Origin: Didymella arachidicola | Taxonomy: Eukaryota; Ascomycota; Dothideomycetes; Pleosporales; Didymellaceae | Length of the DNA stretch: 64,000 nt | Assembly (NCBI GenBank): GCA_016630955.3 | Contig: CM049999.1 | Span: 620,001 to 684,000 of the forward strand | Direction: 5' to 3' | In this document: in pieces, positions 31,322 through 42,609 of the stretch | How the letters are laid out: every line of letters begins with the position of its first letter | Position numbering within the stretch: position 1 is the stretch's first letter | The notes under the pieces: model-generated | Told to the model about the DNA's origin: nothing | Seen by the model: only the letters and a program-made list of their open reading frames with translations | Databases searched by the model: none | Made by a program: the position numbers and the translations under genes

Positions 31322-32710
31322 ATGGTCGCCAATGCTCTACACACGCTGTGCGAGATTCTTTGTCTGGTTTCTTGCACATCCGTGGCCGTCGCGTCTGATA
31401 CAGCAAAACAGTCACATGGATCTCAGAAGCGATTCGTTGTGTATCTGACAGGGTGAGGCAAAATGCCATCCAGCGCAAGTCGACACACTCTGATGACATA
31501 TAGTCAACACAACATTATACCTGAGCTTCCGCTCGTGTCAAGAATCACACATGTCGCTTTAGCGTTCATGCGCTCTGAAATTTTCAACGTGCAGGGACAG
31601 AGTGATTGGCCGTTGTTTACGTCTGTCGCTGACGTGCGTCCGAAGTTCGCTAAAGGGACCATTGTTCAGGTAGCCGTTGGCGGATGGGGCAACACAGACG
31701 GCTTCTCACAGGCAGCGAAGACAAATGAGAGTCGCAGACTCTTCGCTCGGAACATCAAAGCCATGGTCGATGCCACGGGGGCTGATGGCGGTTTGTGTCG
31801 TCTGTTCTTGCCATAAGCATAGCTGACTCGAATGTAGTCGACATCGACTGGGAGTATCCAGGGTGATTTGCTCTGACATTTGCCTCATGCTGTGGCTAAC
31901 AATACCAGAGGCAACGGTGAAGACTATAAACAGATCCCCAACTCCGAAAAGGCGTGGGAGATTGACGCCTACCCCGAGCTACTTGCTGAGATCAGAGCAG
32001 CAATTGGGCCGTCTAAGCTGTTAACAGCCGCAGTTCCCGGTCTTGAGAGGGACATGCTAGCTTTCACCAAGACCAGCCTCCCGATGATCTACACATCAGT
32101 GGACTTTCTCAACGTCATGACATATGACCTCGTGAATCGTCGAGACACAGTCACGAACCACCACAGTGGCTTAGACGGCTCAATCGCAGCCATTTACTCC
32201 TACCTCGACTCTATAGAAGGATCCCATTCTCAGGACCTGAACATTGGTCTTGGGTTCTACGTCAGGTGGTATAGAATCGCGGCTGATGATCCATGCGATC
32301 ATGCACCACGATGCTGGACCGAGTTGATGGAGGATCCGATCACTGGTGCTGATCTCGGAAAAGCTGGTGCATTCTCATGGCATGACGAGGTGCCTCCCGA
32401 GCTGGCGGAATCCTTCGCACGAGCCTTGAGGCTCGGTCAGGATGATTCTACCGAGGGCCTGTTGCGTGGGCACTTCTATGTTGATAGACAAGAGCACATC
32501 TTCTGGTCTTGGGATACTCCGCAAACTATCGTCAATAAGCTGGAAAACATGCTCAACTTCTTCACCACCAGCAATTACGACGAGCGCGACACTGGTGGCG
32601 TTTTCGCATGGGGTCTGGGTGAAGATGCGCCACGTTTCGAGCATCTCGAAGCTGTCAACAAAATGCTAGAGAAGTGGGATGCAAGGTACCTAGAACACCA
32701 GGAGCTATAG
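31322..32710 (+). CDS. Secreted GH18 chitinase-like glycoside hydrolase
   Basis: Four exons, 31322-31452, 31504-31790, 31838-31862 (25 nt) and 31909-32710, join to 414 aa. An N-terminal secretion signal (about residues 1-24) is followed by a GH18 TIM barrel: VYLTGQHNIIPEL, QVAVGGWGN (strand 3), and the catalytic DxxDxDxE motif DGVDIDWEYPGG, whose second half is encoded by the 25-nt exon. Downstream, VDFLNVMTYD and FAWGLGED mark barrel strands. All catalytic acids are present. Likely role: hydrolysis of chitin or related glycans outside the cell. It starts only 60 bp after the 5S terminator, so its promoter overlaps the 5S gene. Confidence 0.9.
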
Positions 32711-32943
32711 ATCATATCAAACCGAACTACGAGGGGTTGGTGCGGGTCACTATGAACCCGATTTGAGCGAGAACGAACTCCGTGACAAAAGGGCGGAGTT
32801 CGGCACACACTATCTCCATTCGGATAGGAGTTGCTATCTACACCTGCCAGGGCCCACCGCTGAAGCTTTCCTTTCTACCTGCCCTACCTTCAAAATCAAT
32901 CAAGCGTGCGCTCACGATTGATGAGTACAGCTAGATATCAGCC

Positions 32944-34584
32944 ATGGGATCCCAGACTCCAGAGGACCAGCGTCGAGGTCCCGATGGTGCGCATCAAACC
33001 TGAGATATCTGCAAAGCCTTGCTCACGGTGTTGTAGAATCCTCCGCTGGCACGGCGATTGCGGCTGTCAACCCTCCAAAGCCTGCTGTTTCGACTGGCCT
33101 ACTCGAAGGCGCACTCGAAGGGCAAGACGAAGATGGCGACGGCGACGATGATATTAAAGACCGAGGTGACGTGAAGCTTGAAGGTGAGTTCAAGAACGGT
33201 CAGTCAGTCCTACAGTCTACTTTCATAGATCATTGATTCTACAAGTTCCAAAAAAAAAGAGCAAGAGAAGCAAGGGAAAGAAAAGGCAATCACCCGCTGC
33301 GCAGCAGACAGGTCCTCCACGCGTACACCTCGCAGATGTCTTCAAAAACAAGCCATATCCTGAAGGTCAGATCGTAAGCTATCTCTGCCGAAACGATAAC
33401 CTTCAACGTACGACGGAAGAGGAGCTTCGCCATTTGTCTGCGGTAAGCGGCATGGATGACGGCTTCTTGAGCGACTACCGCAAGGCAGCTGAGGTCCATC
33501 GTCAAGTCCGCCAATACGTGCAGACGATTGCTAAGCCAGGCATCACCATGACCCAGCTCGCTGACGAGATCGAAGACGGCGTGCGTGCTTTAGTCGGGCA
33601 CCAAGCTACAGATACTGGAGATGCCCTGAAGGCTGGGATGGGCTTCCCAACAGGTCTCTGCTTGAACAACATCGCCGCCCATTGGACCCCGAATCCTGGC
33701 CAAAACGATGTGGTTCTAAAATATGACGACGTGCTCAGTATCGACTTTGGAGTCCATGTCAACGGCCGCATCGTGGACAGTGCTTTCACCATCGCCCACA
33801 ATCCAGTATACGACAATCTCCTCAAAGGTGTAGAGGCAGCAACAAATACTGGACTGAAGGTGCATCTCCATATTTCAATGTCTGCTATTTGCTGACAAAT
33901 TATCTCAGGAAGCCGGCATCGACGCCCGGATAGACCACATCAGCGCCTGCATCCAAGAGGTCATGGAGTCATACGAGGTGACATTGAGCGGCAAGACCAT
34001 GCCCATCAAAGCTATCAACAACGTACGTACTCTAACGCTCATATCAAAGATTGAACTAACCCAAAGTACAGATCACCGGACACAACGTACACGTGACTGC
34101 TCCTAACGACCGAGTGCATTTAGCTGACCCGTACCCGTAGATCCTCCGCTACAAAATTCACGGCGACAAGCAAGTACCTTTTGTCAAAACCAGAACCAAC
34201 CAGATCATGGAAGAAGGCGACATCTTTGCGATTGAAACCTTCGGTAGCACCGGCCGCGGCTCGATCCGCGACGCGCCCGGCGTGTACGGCTACGGCCTTT
34301 CATCCTCTCGACCCGACCGCCGTGGCTTGCACTACGCATCTGCGAAGTCATTGCTCAAGGTCATCAAGGAGAACTTTGGGACGCTGGTGTTTTCGCGGCG
34401 CTACCTGGAGCGGTTGGGTGTGGAGAAGTACCACCTCGGTATGAAGACGCTGGTTGATAGGGGCATTGTGGAGCAGTATGCGCCGCTGGTGGATGTGACG
34501 GGGAGCTACGTTGCTCAATTTGAGCATACTGTGATGCTAAGGCCAAACTGTAAGGAGGTCATCTCGCGTGGTGATGACTACTGA
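32944..34584 (+). CDS. MAP2: Methionine aminopeptidase 2 (MetAP2)
   Basis: Six exons: 32944-32986, 33037-33183, 33246-33859, 33909-34022, 34072-34086 (15 nt) and 34141-34584. They join to 458 aa. An acidic N-terminus (DEDGDGDDD) and a lysine-rich block (VPKKKSKRSKGKKR) typical of type 2 enzymes precede the pita-bread catalytic domain. Metal ligands are all visible: two Asp in LSIDFGVHVNGRIVDSAF, His in ITGHN (the 15-nt exon), Glu in AIETFGS and Glu in AQFEHTVML. It removes initiator methionine from nascent proteins in the cytosol. Its animal counterpart also binds eIF2. It is convergent with the eIF2-alpha kinase gene at 34779-39671. Confidence 0.95.
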
Positions 34585-34778
34585 TTGAGATTGAGACCGG
34601 ATGGTGGTACGAGGCAGAATTCAACATGACTTGCCTTCAGAAAGTTAGACGGGCTTCAACAGCTCTTCAAGAACACTCACTCACTGAAGACAATTTGCGC
34701 AATGCATACGTTGCCGACATTGCGATTGTCCTTACAGACCATGCATTCTGTGTTCGCGGCCCATCTCAGTCTTCACAC

Positions 34779-37700
34779 TCACCCATCAAGATCATACAAC
34801 AAACACCCGCCCGTCCTGAAGTTGTATACAAATGCCTTTCCATCGCCCTTCCCCTCCTCGCCCTTGCTCCAAGCTGCCCGATATCCCAGTAACAAATCGT
34901 GCAACTCCTGGAGATACTTTCTCTCGACAACGGGCAACTTCTGAATGGCATGACGCCAGGAATCTGGGTCGCTAAGCCTTGTCTCACGGATACTGTTCAT
35001 GACCTCATCCTTCGTCTCGATGGCTGCGATGGGCGCGTCTTGAAATGAATCAAGGAGAGCGTGAGAGCGAGACTGCGCGGCCTCGACGATGGACCATTTG
35101 TTGCTTTTCTTGGATCTGTGATGGGCTATGAGGACGTCGACATTAGCTCTTGTTGAGGGTGTGTTGGACGTGCCAATCATAGGGGCTACTTTGGTGTGGC
35201 GTTGGGCTGCGGAGCCTTCGCGCGTTTCGCGATCGCGGAGCTCGTTGCGCAGGTAGTTGAGCAGGTCTGCAGATCTGAGGTCCGTGTCTTCTTTTTTCGC
35301 GATGGATTTGACCTTGAGATCGGGCTTGTCGGGGGCTACGCCGTGCTTAATGATGATGACCCAACTGTGGCGGTCATCGCGGTAGTGACGCAAGACATCT
35401 TCGATGTTGTGAGCGTCGACCGAGAGCTCAGCAGTGTACCCGCGGGCGATAAGCTCCGAGACCATCTTGACTCCTGAGGAGCGGAGCACTTGTGGGTCGA
35501 AGCTAGCTACAAGACAGTCGCAGCGGCGCGGCATCCACGAAACTGCTGGCGTGTCTTCTTCGACGTGCTTCTTGAGAAAAGTTGACTTTTCTGGCTTCTT
35601 CAGATAGCGTGTCATGGAGCTCACTAACCGGTCCCACCCGATGTTGACACCGACCGCATGATAGCCGGTCCCGGTTCGATTGTACCCAGGTCCTTTTGGA
35701 CGGTATTCCTCGATGAGCTTATCGTAACGACCGCCTGCAGCAAGGACGAGACGTTGCTTGGTGTCGAAGAGACACTGGAAGAGGATGCCACCAGAGTAAA
35801 ACTTCTCGTTGAAGCTGCTCAGGGCACTGAGATACACCTTCCTTTTGACGTTCCAGAGCTTCATGTAGCTGACGACAGAAGTGAGATGGGCAAAGATTGC
35901 ATGAGTGCGGTCGTGATACTTCGTGCCGTCAAAGATTCGTCGCAATTTCGAGAAAGCTTTCTCAGGCGTGTCCCGCCAGTCAAAGCGAGCTAAATCGTCA
36001 AGCGATGTCGAGGAAATGCCGATTGCTGGAGAACGCAGATCGTTACGAATAGACTGCCAGTTGCTCTTGCCAATGTTTAGCTTGCTGAGGACGGCCTTAA
36101 CGGCAGGCCGCTGGGGCACACTTATCCTACAGAAGTCCATAACAATGTCCAGTAAGTTCGAATGGTTAATGTGGAAGCACATCTGCGTCGATCGTAACGA
36201 GGGAAATTCGTCGATGATCTCATCCACCACTTTGAGAACCTGTGCCTCCTTGAGTGCCAGATCGAGTGTATCGTACGAGATTATGTCAAAGTCAGCTTCA
36301 CCACTGCTCATCGGTGCACCGCCTGAGTACGTGTCTCGATAGACTTGACCAATCGTAAAGGTCTTCTCCATGAACGGGGCACCGCGGCCAATGCTACGGG
36401 CGAGGGGAAGCGTGAAGTCGAAAGGCAGCTGCACTAAAGTACCTGAGGGATCGAACAGCTTGACTACATTGTTGTCCGCGTAGTGGTCCGACCAGGGTAG
36501 TAGTAATTGACGCTGAACCTCAACTGCGCCGTGGCTCCTAAAAACCATCGCCAATCGGTCCTTGACCAAATTTTGTAGCAGAACGTCATTGGATTTAATA
36601 GTTTGAGCAGTGGTACCCATATCCCAAGTATAGTCTTTGGCTTGCGTGTCGGGCTTCTGCGAGAAGAGGGCAGTCATCATCTTCGCATAGTGGGGTGAAT
36701 TGCGGTCCGACAAAGCCTTCAAAGCTTCCTTGACAGCCTCATCCTCGATGTGTACAGGGACCTTACCGGTTCTTAGCAACTCAGCGCAGCTGGGACGCTC
36801 AGAAGGCCGATGATTGAGCAGTGACTTGATGATTGACCCCTCCAATGACTTCTGATTGTCAAAGTCGGCAGGGAGGACATGTTTGCGCTCGCGCAGTACA
36901 CGGATCTCCTTGTCTCTTTCCATAGCTGTACCTAATGAATAGCACATCTCGAAGAAAATGATGCCCATTGAGTACATGTCCACCTTTTCGTTGTAGTTGC
37001 CTGCAACTGTAGAGCTCAGTTCTGGGGCCACATAGAGCGCGGTACCGACGCTGCGTGTCATATCACCACCACCATCTTGGATGCTGTTAGACGTCTTACT
37101 GTCCGGTTTCTGGTATTGACCACTGGTCGCCAATCCGAAGTCACCGATTTTTGGTACTTTGGCCATATCGATAAAGATGTTATCCGGTTTGAGGTCGCGA
37201 TGAATGATCCCGTGACCATGGATATGGGCGAGACCTTCCAGGATCTGGCGAAAGAGTCTCCAATATTCCTCTGGGTCATCGTGGAGTCCTCTGCGTATAA
37301 GATCGCGGAGGGTCTGCTTCTCGCAGAACTCCATTTGGATGTACAGGATAGACCTAGCAGCTCGTGTGAACGTGCCAGACGCGGTTCGTTTCCTGACTAG
37401 CGGCGAGCGAGGACCAGCACTTGCAGTGCCCGTTCCATCTTCTGAGATAGTATTAGACCCATGAAAGGAAGTTTTGCGCCAAGCAGACGTACCAGAATCC
37501 GAGCCGAAAATCACGGCCGCGTCATCGTCATCGTCAGAACCAGCATCGGAGCCGAACTCAATTTTGTACCCGTTCGAGCTGATGAAGTCCAGTCCTGTAC
37601 TTCGGCTGTATGTGACGCTATGCATACCACCAGGAGAGACATTTGAGTCTGAACCCGAGTCGTCCGAGTCGAACGTAGACTCATCGTCCGACATCTCTGC

Positions 37701-39671
37701 ACCGCCACCAACGTCTTCTTCCGGCCACGCTGTGTAGTATCGAACAACGCAGGGGTGATTGAGGCGTGACAGTAGCATGACCTCAGACAATACCTCTGTC
37801 AATGCTGATGCTGACTTCTGCTTGATCTTTTTGATGGCGTAGATGCGGCCATCAACTTTGTTACGTGCTTTGACAACCTCGCCATATCCGCCTTTGCCCA
37901 AGCGTCCTTGCTCGACCCAATCCTCTGCGTAGCGAGAGTATGAAGGACCCATGCCAGCGGAAGATTCGCGGCGGAACCTGTAATTTCCTAGAGACGAAGA
38001 CGAATGTCGGGAGCGCATGGGGGTCGGCGGGCGGTCGTACACTGGAACATCATTGCGCAGGAACTCACAGGGTATGAGATCAAACGCCGAGGGCCGTTTT
38101 CGAGGGTCCGGTTTGAAAAACTTTCGCATCATCTCTTGCAGAGGTTCAGAACAGTTCAACGCATCTGACAGATCTTTGGGCGAATTGTACTTGTGAGGCA
38201 CATCCAGACCAAAAAGCATCTGGAGGAACACCACCCCAAGATCCCATACATCGGTCTTTCGCGTCCTCTTTCCGTCTTGTCCAAGCTCAGCAGGAACCCA
38301 GAAAGCGGACCAAGAGGATGTGAAAGCTCGCTCGCCTTGACACCGGTCTTTCAGACTGTGGAGACTTTGCTGAAATGCTGCGTCGGCCAACTTGACGGAG
38401 ACAGTCCCATCAGAGGACTTCGTTAACAGGATGTTGTGGGGGAAGACTCGCTTGTGCACGATGCCATTGCGGTGGAGAAAATCGAGTGCTTCTAGAAGTT
38501 CGATTGTCCAGGATCGCACCTTTGTCACGGCGATTTGGCCATCCTCTTCGATCTTTTCGCCAATTGAACCCTTATTAGCATACTCCATGAGTATATTGAT
38601 GTCCCATCCGGATTCCTGCAGGTGTTCGATCTTGAAGTCGAATACGCTCAGAACGGCAGATTGTCGTAGGCGCTTGATCTCTTCCATCTCCGCCTCAAAT
38701 TCCATGATTGCCCTCTTCAGCTGCGGCGTTGTAGAGTTGTCTTTGTCTCCAATACGGACGCGTTTAAGAATCAGGGTAACGTTTGTTATGTTGCCAATTG
38801 GTTTGACCAGAAGCTCCTCTGTGACGGGGCTCTTGCGAAATGGCAGCATGCCTTCAACTGCGCTGCATTCAACGACGGTGTCTTCTAACTGTAACAAAAT
38901 TACCCTGTCAAATGAAACATAGTTAGCGCTGTTCGCTGTCTGGAAGTAAGACGTCGGAGTAATGATTGAAGTCCTGTTGCTTTTGCGTTTCGCCATAATG
39001 TCCTTTCGTCTTATTTCGTCGCTGACCATCTGCTGCAACATACGCTCCTCTTCTGCCTTCACCTCTTCTTGCTTCTTCTGCAGATCTTCCTCTTGCTGTT
39101 TAGCCAGCTCTATAGCTGCGGCCTCTTGCACGGCACGCTCTGCGCCGAGGTTCTCAAAAGCGCCATCAGTTTCGCGTACAGCAACCTCGTCTTCGAGTGC
39201 ATCCTGGATCTCGGTGGCGATTTCATGAAGCATAACCTCTCCTACCAACTCGGCAGGTTTGAACTTCAAAGTGTGCTGTATTCTCTGCTGCGTTCGCTTT
39301 CGAAGACTGGTCATGCCTTCCACACTAAGTGTGGGAAGTGATTTAGGGTACGTTGCTGTCAGCTTTGCGCTCAGGACGACCGATATAGCCTCGTTGGAGA
39401 ACGATTTTAGCTTCAGGCGAATCTCACGATCTGAGTACTTTCCCCATGCTTGCTTGGGCTCTGTTTCTTCATAATCCTCCATGAAGATGGCTTTCAGGAC
39501 TTCTCGTTCATCTTCCTGTGCTGCATCATAGGTCTCTGAGAGTTGAGAGACCAGTGATGGGCGCGTGGGCAGTGACTCCTGCGTTGGGCTCTTCGGACCG
39601 GTGCCGTTATTTCCCTTCGGAGAGAATACATTTTTCTGCTTTTTATTTCGCGGTGTCTTGTGCGGTGCCAT
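34779..39671 (-). CDS. gcn2: eIF2-alpha kinase Gcn2 (general amino-acid control)
   Basis: 1630 aa in a single exon. Domains in order: RWD (about 50-165) for Gcn1 binding; a charged coiled segment (about 180-235); a degenerate pseudokinase (about 260-545, with VHKRVFPHNIL in place of HRD..N); an active kinase (about 580-990) with GKGGYGEVVKA, AIKKIK, an acidic insert, HRDLKPDNIF and DFGLA; and a HisRS-like tRNA-sensing region (about 1010-1480, including YRDTYSGG and AAGGRYDKLI). A C-terminal ribosome/dimerisation region follows. It phosphorylates eIF2-alpha when uncharged tRNA accumulates. The kinase residues are all intact. It is divergent from cut12 with a 512-bp shared upstream region. Confidence 0.96.
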   Translation of the reverse strand: MAPHKTPRNKKQKNVFSPKGNNGTGPKSPTQESLPTRPSLVSQLSETYDAAQEDEREVLKAIFMEDYEETEPKQAWGKYSDREIRLKLKSFSNEAISVVLSAKLTATYPKSLPTLSVEGMTSLRKRTQQRIQHTLKFKPAELVGEVMLHEIATEIQDALEDEVAVRETDGAFENLGAERAVQEAAAIELAKQQEEDLQKKQEEVKAEEERMLQQMVSDEIRRKDIMAKRKSNRTSIITPTSYFQTANSANYVSFDRVILLQLEDTVVECSAVEGMLPFRKSPVTEELLVKPIGNITNVTLILKRVRIGDKDNSTTPQLKRAIMEFEAEMEEIKRLRQSAVLSVFDFKIEHLQESGWDINILMEYANKGSIGEKIEEDGQIAVTKVRSWTIELLEALDFLHRNGIVHKRVFPHNILLTKSSDGTVSVKLADAAFQQSLHSLKDRCQGERAFTSSWSAFWVPAELGQDGKRTRKTDVWDLGVVFLQMLFGLDVPHKYNSPKDLSDALNCSEPLQEMMRKFFKPDPRKRPSAFDLIPCEFLRNDVPVYDRPPTPMRSRHSSSSLGNYRFRRESSAGMGPSYSRYAEDWVEQGRLGKGGYGEVVKARNKVDGRIYAIKKIKQKSASALTEVLSEVMLLSRLNHPCVVRYYTAWPEEDVGGGAEMSDDESTFDSDDSGSDSNVSPGGMHSVTYSRSTGLDFISSNGYKIEFGSDAGSDDDDDAAVIFGSDSGTSAWRKTSFHGSNTISEDGTGTASAGPRSPLVRKRTASGTFTRAARSILYIQMEFCEKQTLRDLIRRGLHDDPEEYWRLFRQILEGLAHIHGHGIIHRDLKPDNIFIDMAKVPKIGDFGLATSGQYQKPDSKTSNSIQDGGGDMTRSVGTALYVAPELSSTVAGNYNEKVDMYSMGIIFFEMCYSLGTAMERDKEIRVLRERKHVLPADFDNQKSLEGSIIKSLLNHRPSERPSCAELLRTGKVPVHIEDEAVKEALKALSDRNSPHYAKMMTALFSQKPDTQAKDYTWDMGTTAQTIKSNDVLLQNLVKDRLAMVFRSHGAVEVQRQLLLPWSDHYADNNVVKLFDPSGTLVQLPFDFTLPLARSIGRGAPFMEKTFTIGQVYRDTYSGGAPMSSGEADFDIISYDTLDLALKEAQVLKVVDEIIDEFPSLRSTQMCFHINHSNLLDIVMDFCRISVPQRPAVKAVLSKLNIGKSNWQSIRNDLRSPAIGISSTSLDDLARFDWRDTPEKAFSKLRRIFDGTKYHDRTHAIFAHLTSVVSYMKLWNVKRKVYLSALSSFNEKFYSGGILFQCLFDTKQRLVLAAGGRYDKLIEEYRPKGPGYNRTGTGYHAVGVNIGWDRLVSSMTRYLKKPEKSTFLKKHVEEDTPAVSWMPRRCDCLVASFDPQVLRSSGVKMVSELIARGYTAELSVDAHNIEDVLRHYRDDRHSWVIIIKHGVAPDKPDLKVKSIAKKEDTDLRSADLLNYLRNELRDRETREGSAAQRHTKVAPMIGTSNTPSTRANVDVLIAHHRSKKSNKWSIVEAAQSRSHALLDSFQDAPIAAIETKDEVMNSIRETRLSDPDSWRHAIQKLPVVERKYLQELHDLLLGYRAAWSKGEEGKGDGKAFVYNFRTGGCLLYDLDG

Positions 39672-40183
39672 ATTGGGCTGTCTCGAGGCTGGTAGAAAGT
39701 GCCGTCATAAAGGAGGGACGGAGAGAGAAGCAGCCGAAGCCGCTGCCCTTTACACTGCAGACATGTCGGATTTATGTGGCGTTGTTGTTGATGAGTGAAA
39801 GTCGAGAGTATGACGAAGACTTCGCGGCCAACACACATCGAGTAGCGGTGGGGTCGCCAGCAATTGCGCCCCCACCAAGATCTGCGCTAGGAGGCTTCTG
39901 GCCTAGTGCCCGGACGCGTCTTCCTGCACCTATCCAGGGTTCAGATTTTGGGTGCACGAACAGCCAGCGTCGTGCCTTCTTTACTTGGACAGAACGATTT
40001 TCGATCGCGCGATCTTATGGAAGCATTCGCAGCCTTCTCTCTTCCCATCATCGGCACGTATCGACAGCAACTCAACTGCGCCTTAACCGTCTCGGCGAGT
40101 AAACAAACAGACAAACAAATACACAGCAACTGCAAACGCGCTCTTTACTATCGTTAACGGCTCTGCGCAACGACATCGACGCC
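39672..40183. promoter_or_regulatory. Divergent promoter region, gcn2 / cut12
   Basis: 512 bp between two start codons facing away from each other. No obvious TATA box; short AC-rich and CAAA-rich tracts occur just upstream of the cut12 start. No further gene. Confidence 0.5.
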
Positions 40184-42080
40184 ATGTTCTCCTGGATCAC
40201 CGGGCCTCGCATCACAAACGTGATCGAAGATCTCCAAGCAGGTATGGGTAGCATTACATCCAGGTGTTCTACGTAGATCTAACCACCCTACAGAGCCAGC
40301 CTACGAGTCTACCTTCATCGACCCGCCCGAGACGCCCGCTCATCAGTTTGCCGTCAAAGCTTTCAAACACGCGATCTTTGGAACACCTGCGCCAGAAAAT
40401 CTCAATAATGCCACAAGAAAATTCGAAACTAAGGCCAAGATTGCTGCTGTCAATGCCAAATTCACCGACTTGCCTGCGCCCAGGACCGAAGACCTTTCCC
40501 AATCACCCACGAAGCGATCTAATGCAGGCATCCTGATGACGCCAGGAACAGCGAGCAAAGGAAGAAAAACTGTTTCTTTTGGGTCGCAGATCGAAGACAA
40601 CGAAGGAAAAACGAGCGGTATCAGTAGAAGCGGTATACCAAACAATTGCCCAGGCAAATTCCCATCTCCATGGACACCAGGTACTGAGCTGAAGATGGAC
40701 ACTGCCAGCGACAAGAGGCCCCGCACCAGGCTCACCGAAGCCCTGCTCGACGCGCGCACGACGACACAGCCGAAGTCTGGGCAGAAGATGAAAGCGAGAG
40801 ATGACAGCGATATTACGATGGACCTCGGCGCGCCACGCTCAGAGTCAGGAACATACTGGAAGGAGCAGTACGAAAGCTATGCTGAGCGTAGCGAGAAGGA
40901 AATGAAGAAAGTCGTTGCAAAACAGCAACTTGCAAAGAAGTTCGCGATGAAGAAGGATATTGAGGTCACTGAACTGGCTCAAAAGCTCGACCAGGAACGC
41001 AGGCGGTTTCGGTTACGGGAGAAGGAGCTGGAGCAGCAGAATAAGGACTATCAAGAGCGGCTGCGTCAGGCCATGGCGGAGAACACGTCCACAAGCATGG
41101 AGAATGCTGCCCTTAGATTGCGCATAGCAACTTTGGAAAAGTCAACATTGACAGCGTCGACCAGCGTGCAGAGCAAGCCTGACTTCTCAATACATGAAGA
41201 TACCAGCAAAGAAGCCATACGGCTACAGAAAGATTCTAAAGCTGCCGTCCAGGCGTCGTTTGCAGCGTCAATCGGCAAAGAGAACAGCACTCCACCGAGG
41301 TCAAGACGCACTCGTCGTCAAACCGTGCCAGACACAGCCAATTCACTCGGCGCTTCGTTGAAACTAGGGGCGGCCGCAGGAGAAGCATCAATAATCCTGG
41401 CGCAATCCCCAGCTTTTCCAACTGAGCCCAAGAAGCCCTTGGAGCCTGCACAATCGGTACGACCTTCACGAACACCACTCAGCATACGCAAAGTCGACCC
41501 TGCCAAAAATGATGCCGGGCCATCTTCGCCTGTCCCCATCCTGCCATCCAGCCCACTACCTATGCCATCGCCAGATCTGCCGGACCCGTGGATGAATATG
41601 GATGAGAGCTCGATTCCGCAGCTGGACAAGAGGGCGATGCCGACAGCAGGCTCGCCGTACGTGAACCCAGCGTGGAACCCGCCATTGAGGAAACAACCAG
41701 AATCGAAGTCGGCGTCCCAGCCCCCACGATCAGAGTCACAGACCGTCCGTCGCCAGATGGACAAGGTCAGCGCGAAAATAGGAACTGCGAAGTCTTCGGC
41801 TCCTGTAGCAGGAAAGCCATCGCTCGACCTTGAAGCACGATTAGCGGCACTGTCCAACAAGACCACTCATAGACAGAAGAAGGAGAAGGCGGAGAGCGAC
41901 ACACCCAAACACTCTCCTACTGATCCCAAGTTTGACCTTTCGAAAATAACAGCTCACCACGCTGAGGGTTCGGCGAGGGTGAAGCAAGACAGGGCTGAGA
42001 TGTTGCCCGTTGATCGAAAGGAGGAGGCAAGGAGGCGACTTGCAGAGAGGAAGAAGCTCAGGAAGGGGCAACCTGCTTGA
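40184..42080 (+). CDS. cut12: Cut12-family spindle pole body protein
   Basis: Exons 40184-40241 and 40294-42080 give 614 aa. The N-terminus (MFSWITGPRITNVIEDLQ, then FAVKAFKHAIFGTP and KAKIAAVNAKFTDLP) matches the spindle-pole-body formation-associated Cut12 domain. A long coiled coil spans about residues 205-305 (EKEMKKVVAKQQLAKKFAMK and following). The C-terminal half is disordered, proline- and serine-rich and ends in a basic RRRLAERKKLRKGQ stretch. Expected role: insertion of the spindle pole body and bipolar spindle formation. The first exon encodes just 19 residues. Confidence 0.9.
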
Positions 42081-42609
42081 AATTCTTTGGGCTACAATTC
42101 ATTGACACTTCAGTTGCGGCGTTGGACGGGGTGTTGGAACTATGATTTGCTTTTTATTATTGTTTTAGGCATCATGACACTGGAGTTCAGGATGATACCA
42201 TGCCGTTAGGACTGAAGGATGAATGAGACTACTTTTCTACAAAACCTCCCACAAGTAGTGTCGTCATATGGACGTGGCTTAGCACCGTGTCTCGTCTAGC
42301 ACGATACCTTAGCGAAGGGTACTACTCAAGCCTTGGATTGCTCTCTCTGCCGCGCAGGAGAGGCACTGCAACCTTGCATAGCTGCATATGCACCAGAGTA
42401 GTACCAGCAGGAACAAAAATCGCAAGTGCCGCTGCTTCCACGTGCAGACCGCATGTTGCTCGACTACAAGCTGACCACACGTGTATCATGCATGCCTGAT
42501 CATCAAGAAGGACTGTTTGAATTAAAGGACGTCGTCTCTGTATCATTCATATGGGTATCAAATATTCTTCTTTGCGAAGTCCAGGGCGCCATCCCATCCT
42601 TTCACATCC
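42081..42609. other. Intergenic region between convergent genes
   Basis: Shared 3' region of cut12 and rad14. No further gene seen. Confidence 0.4.
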
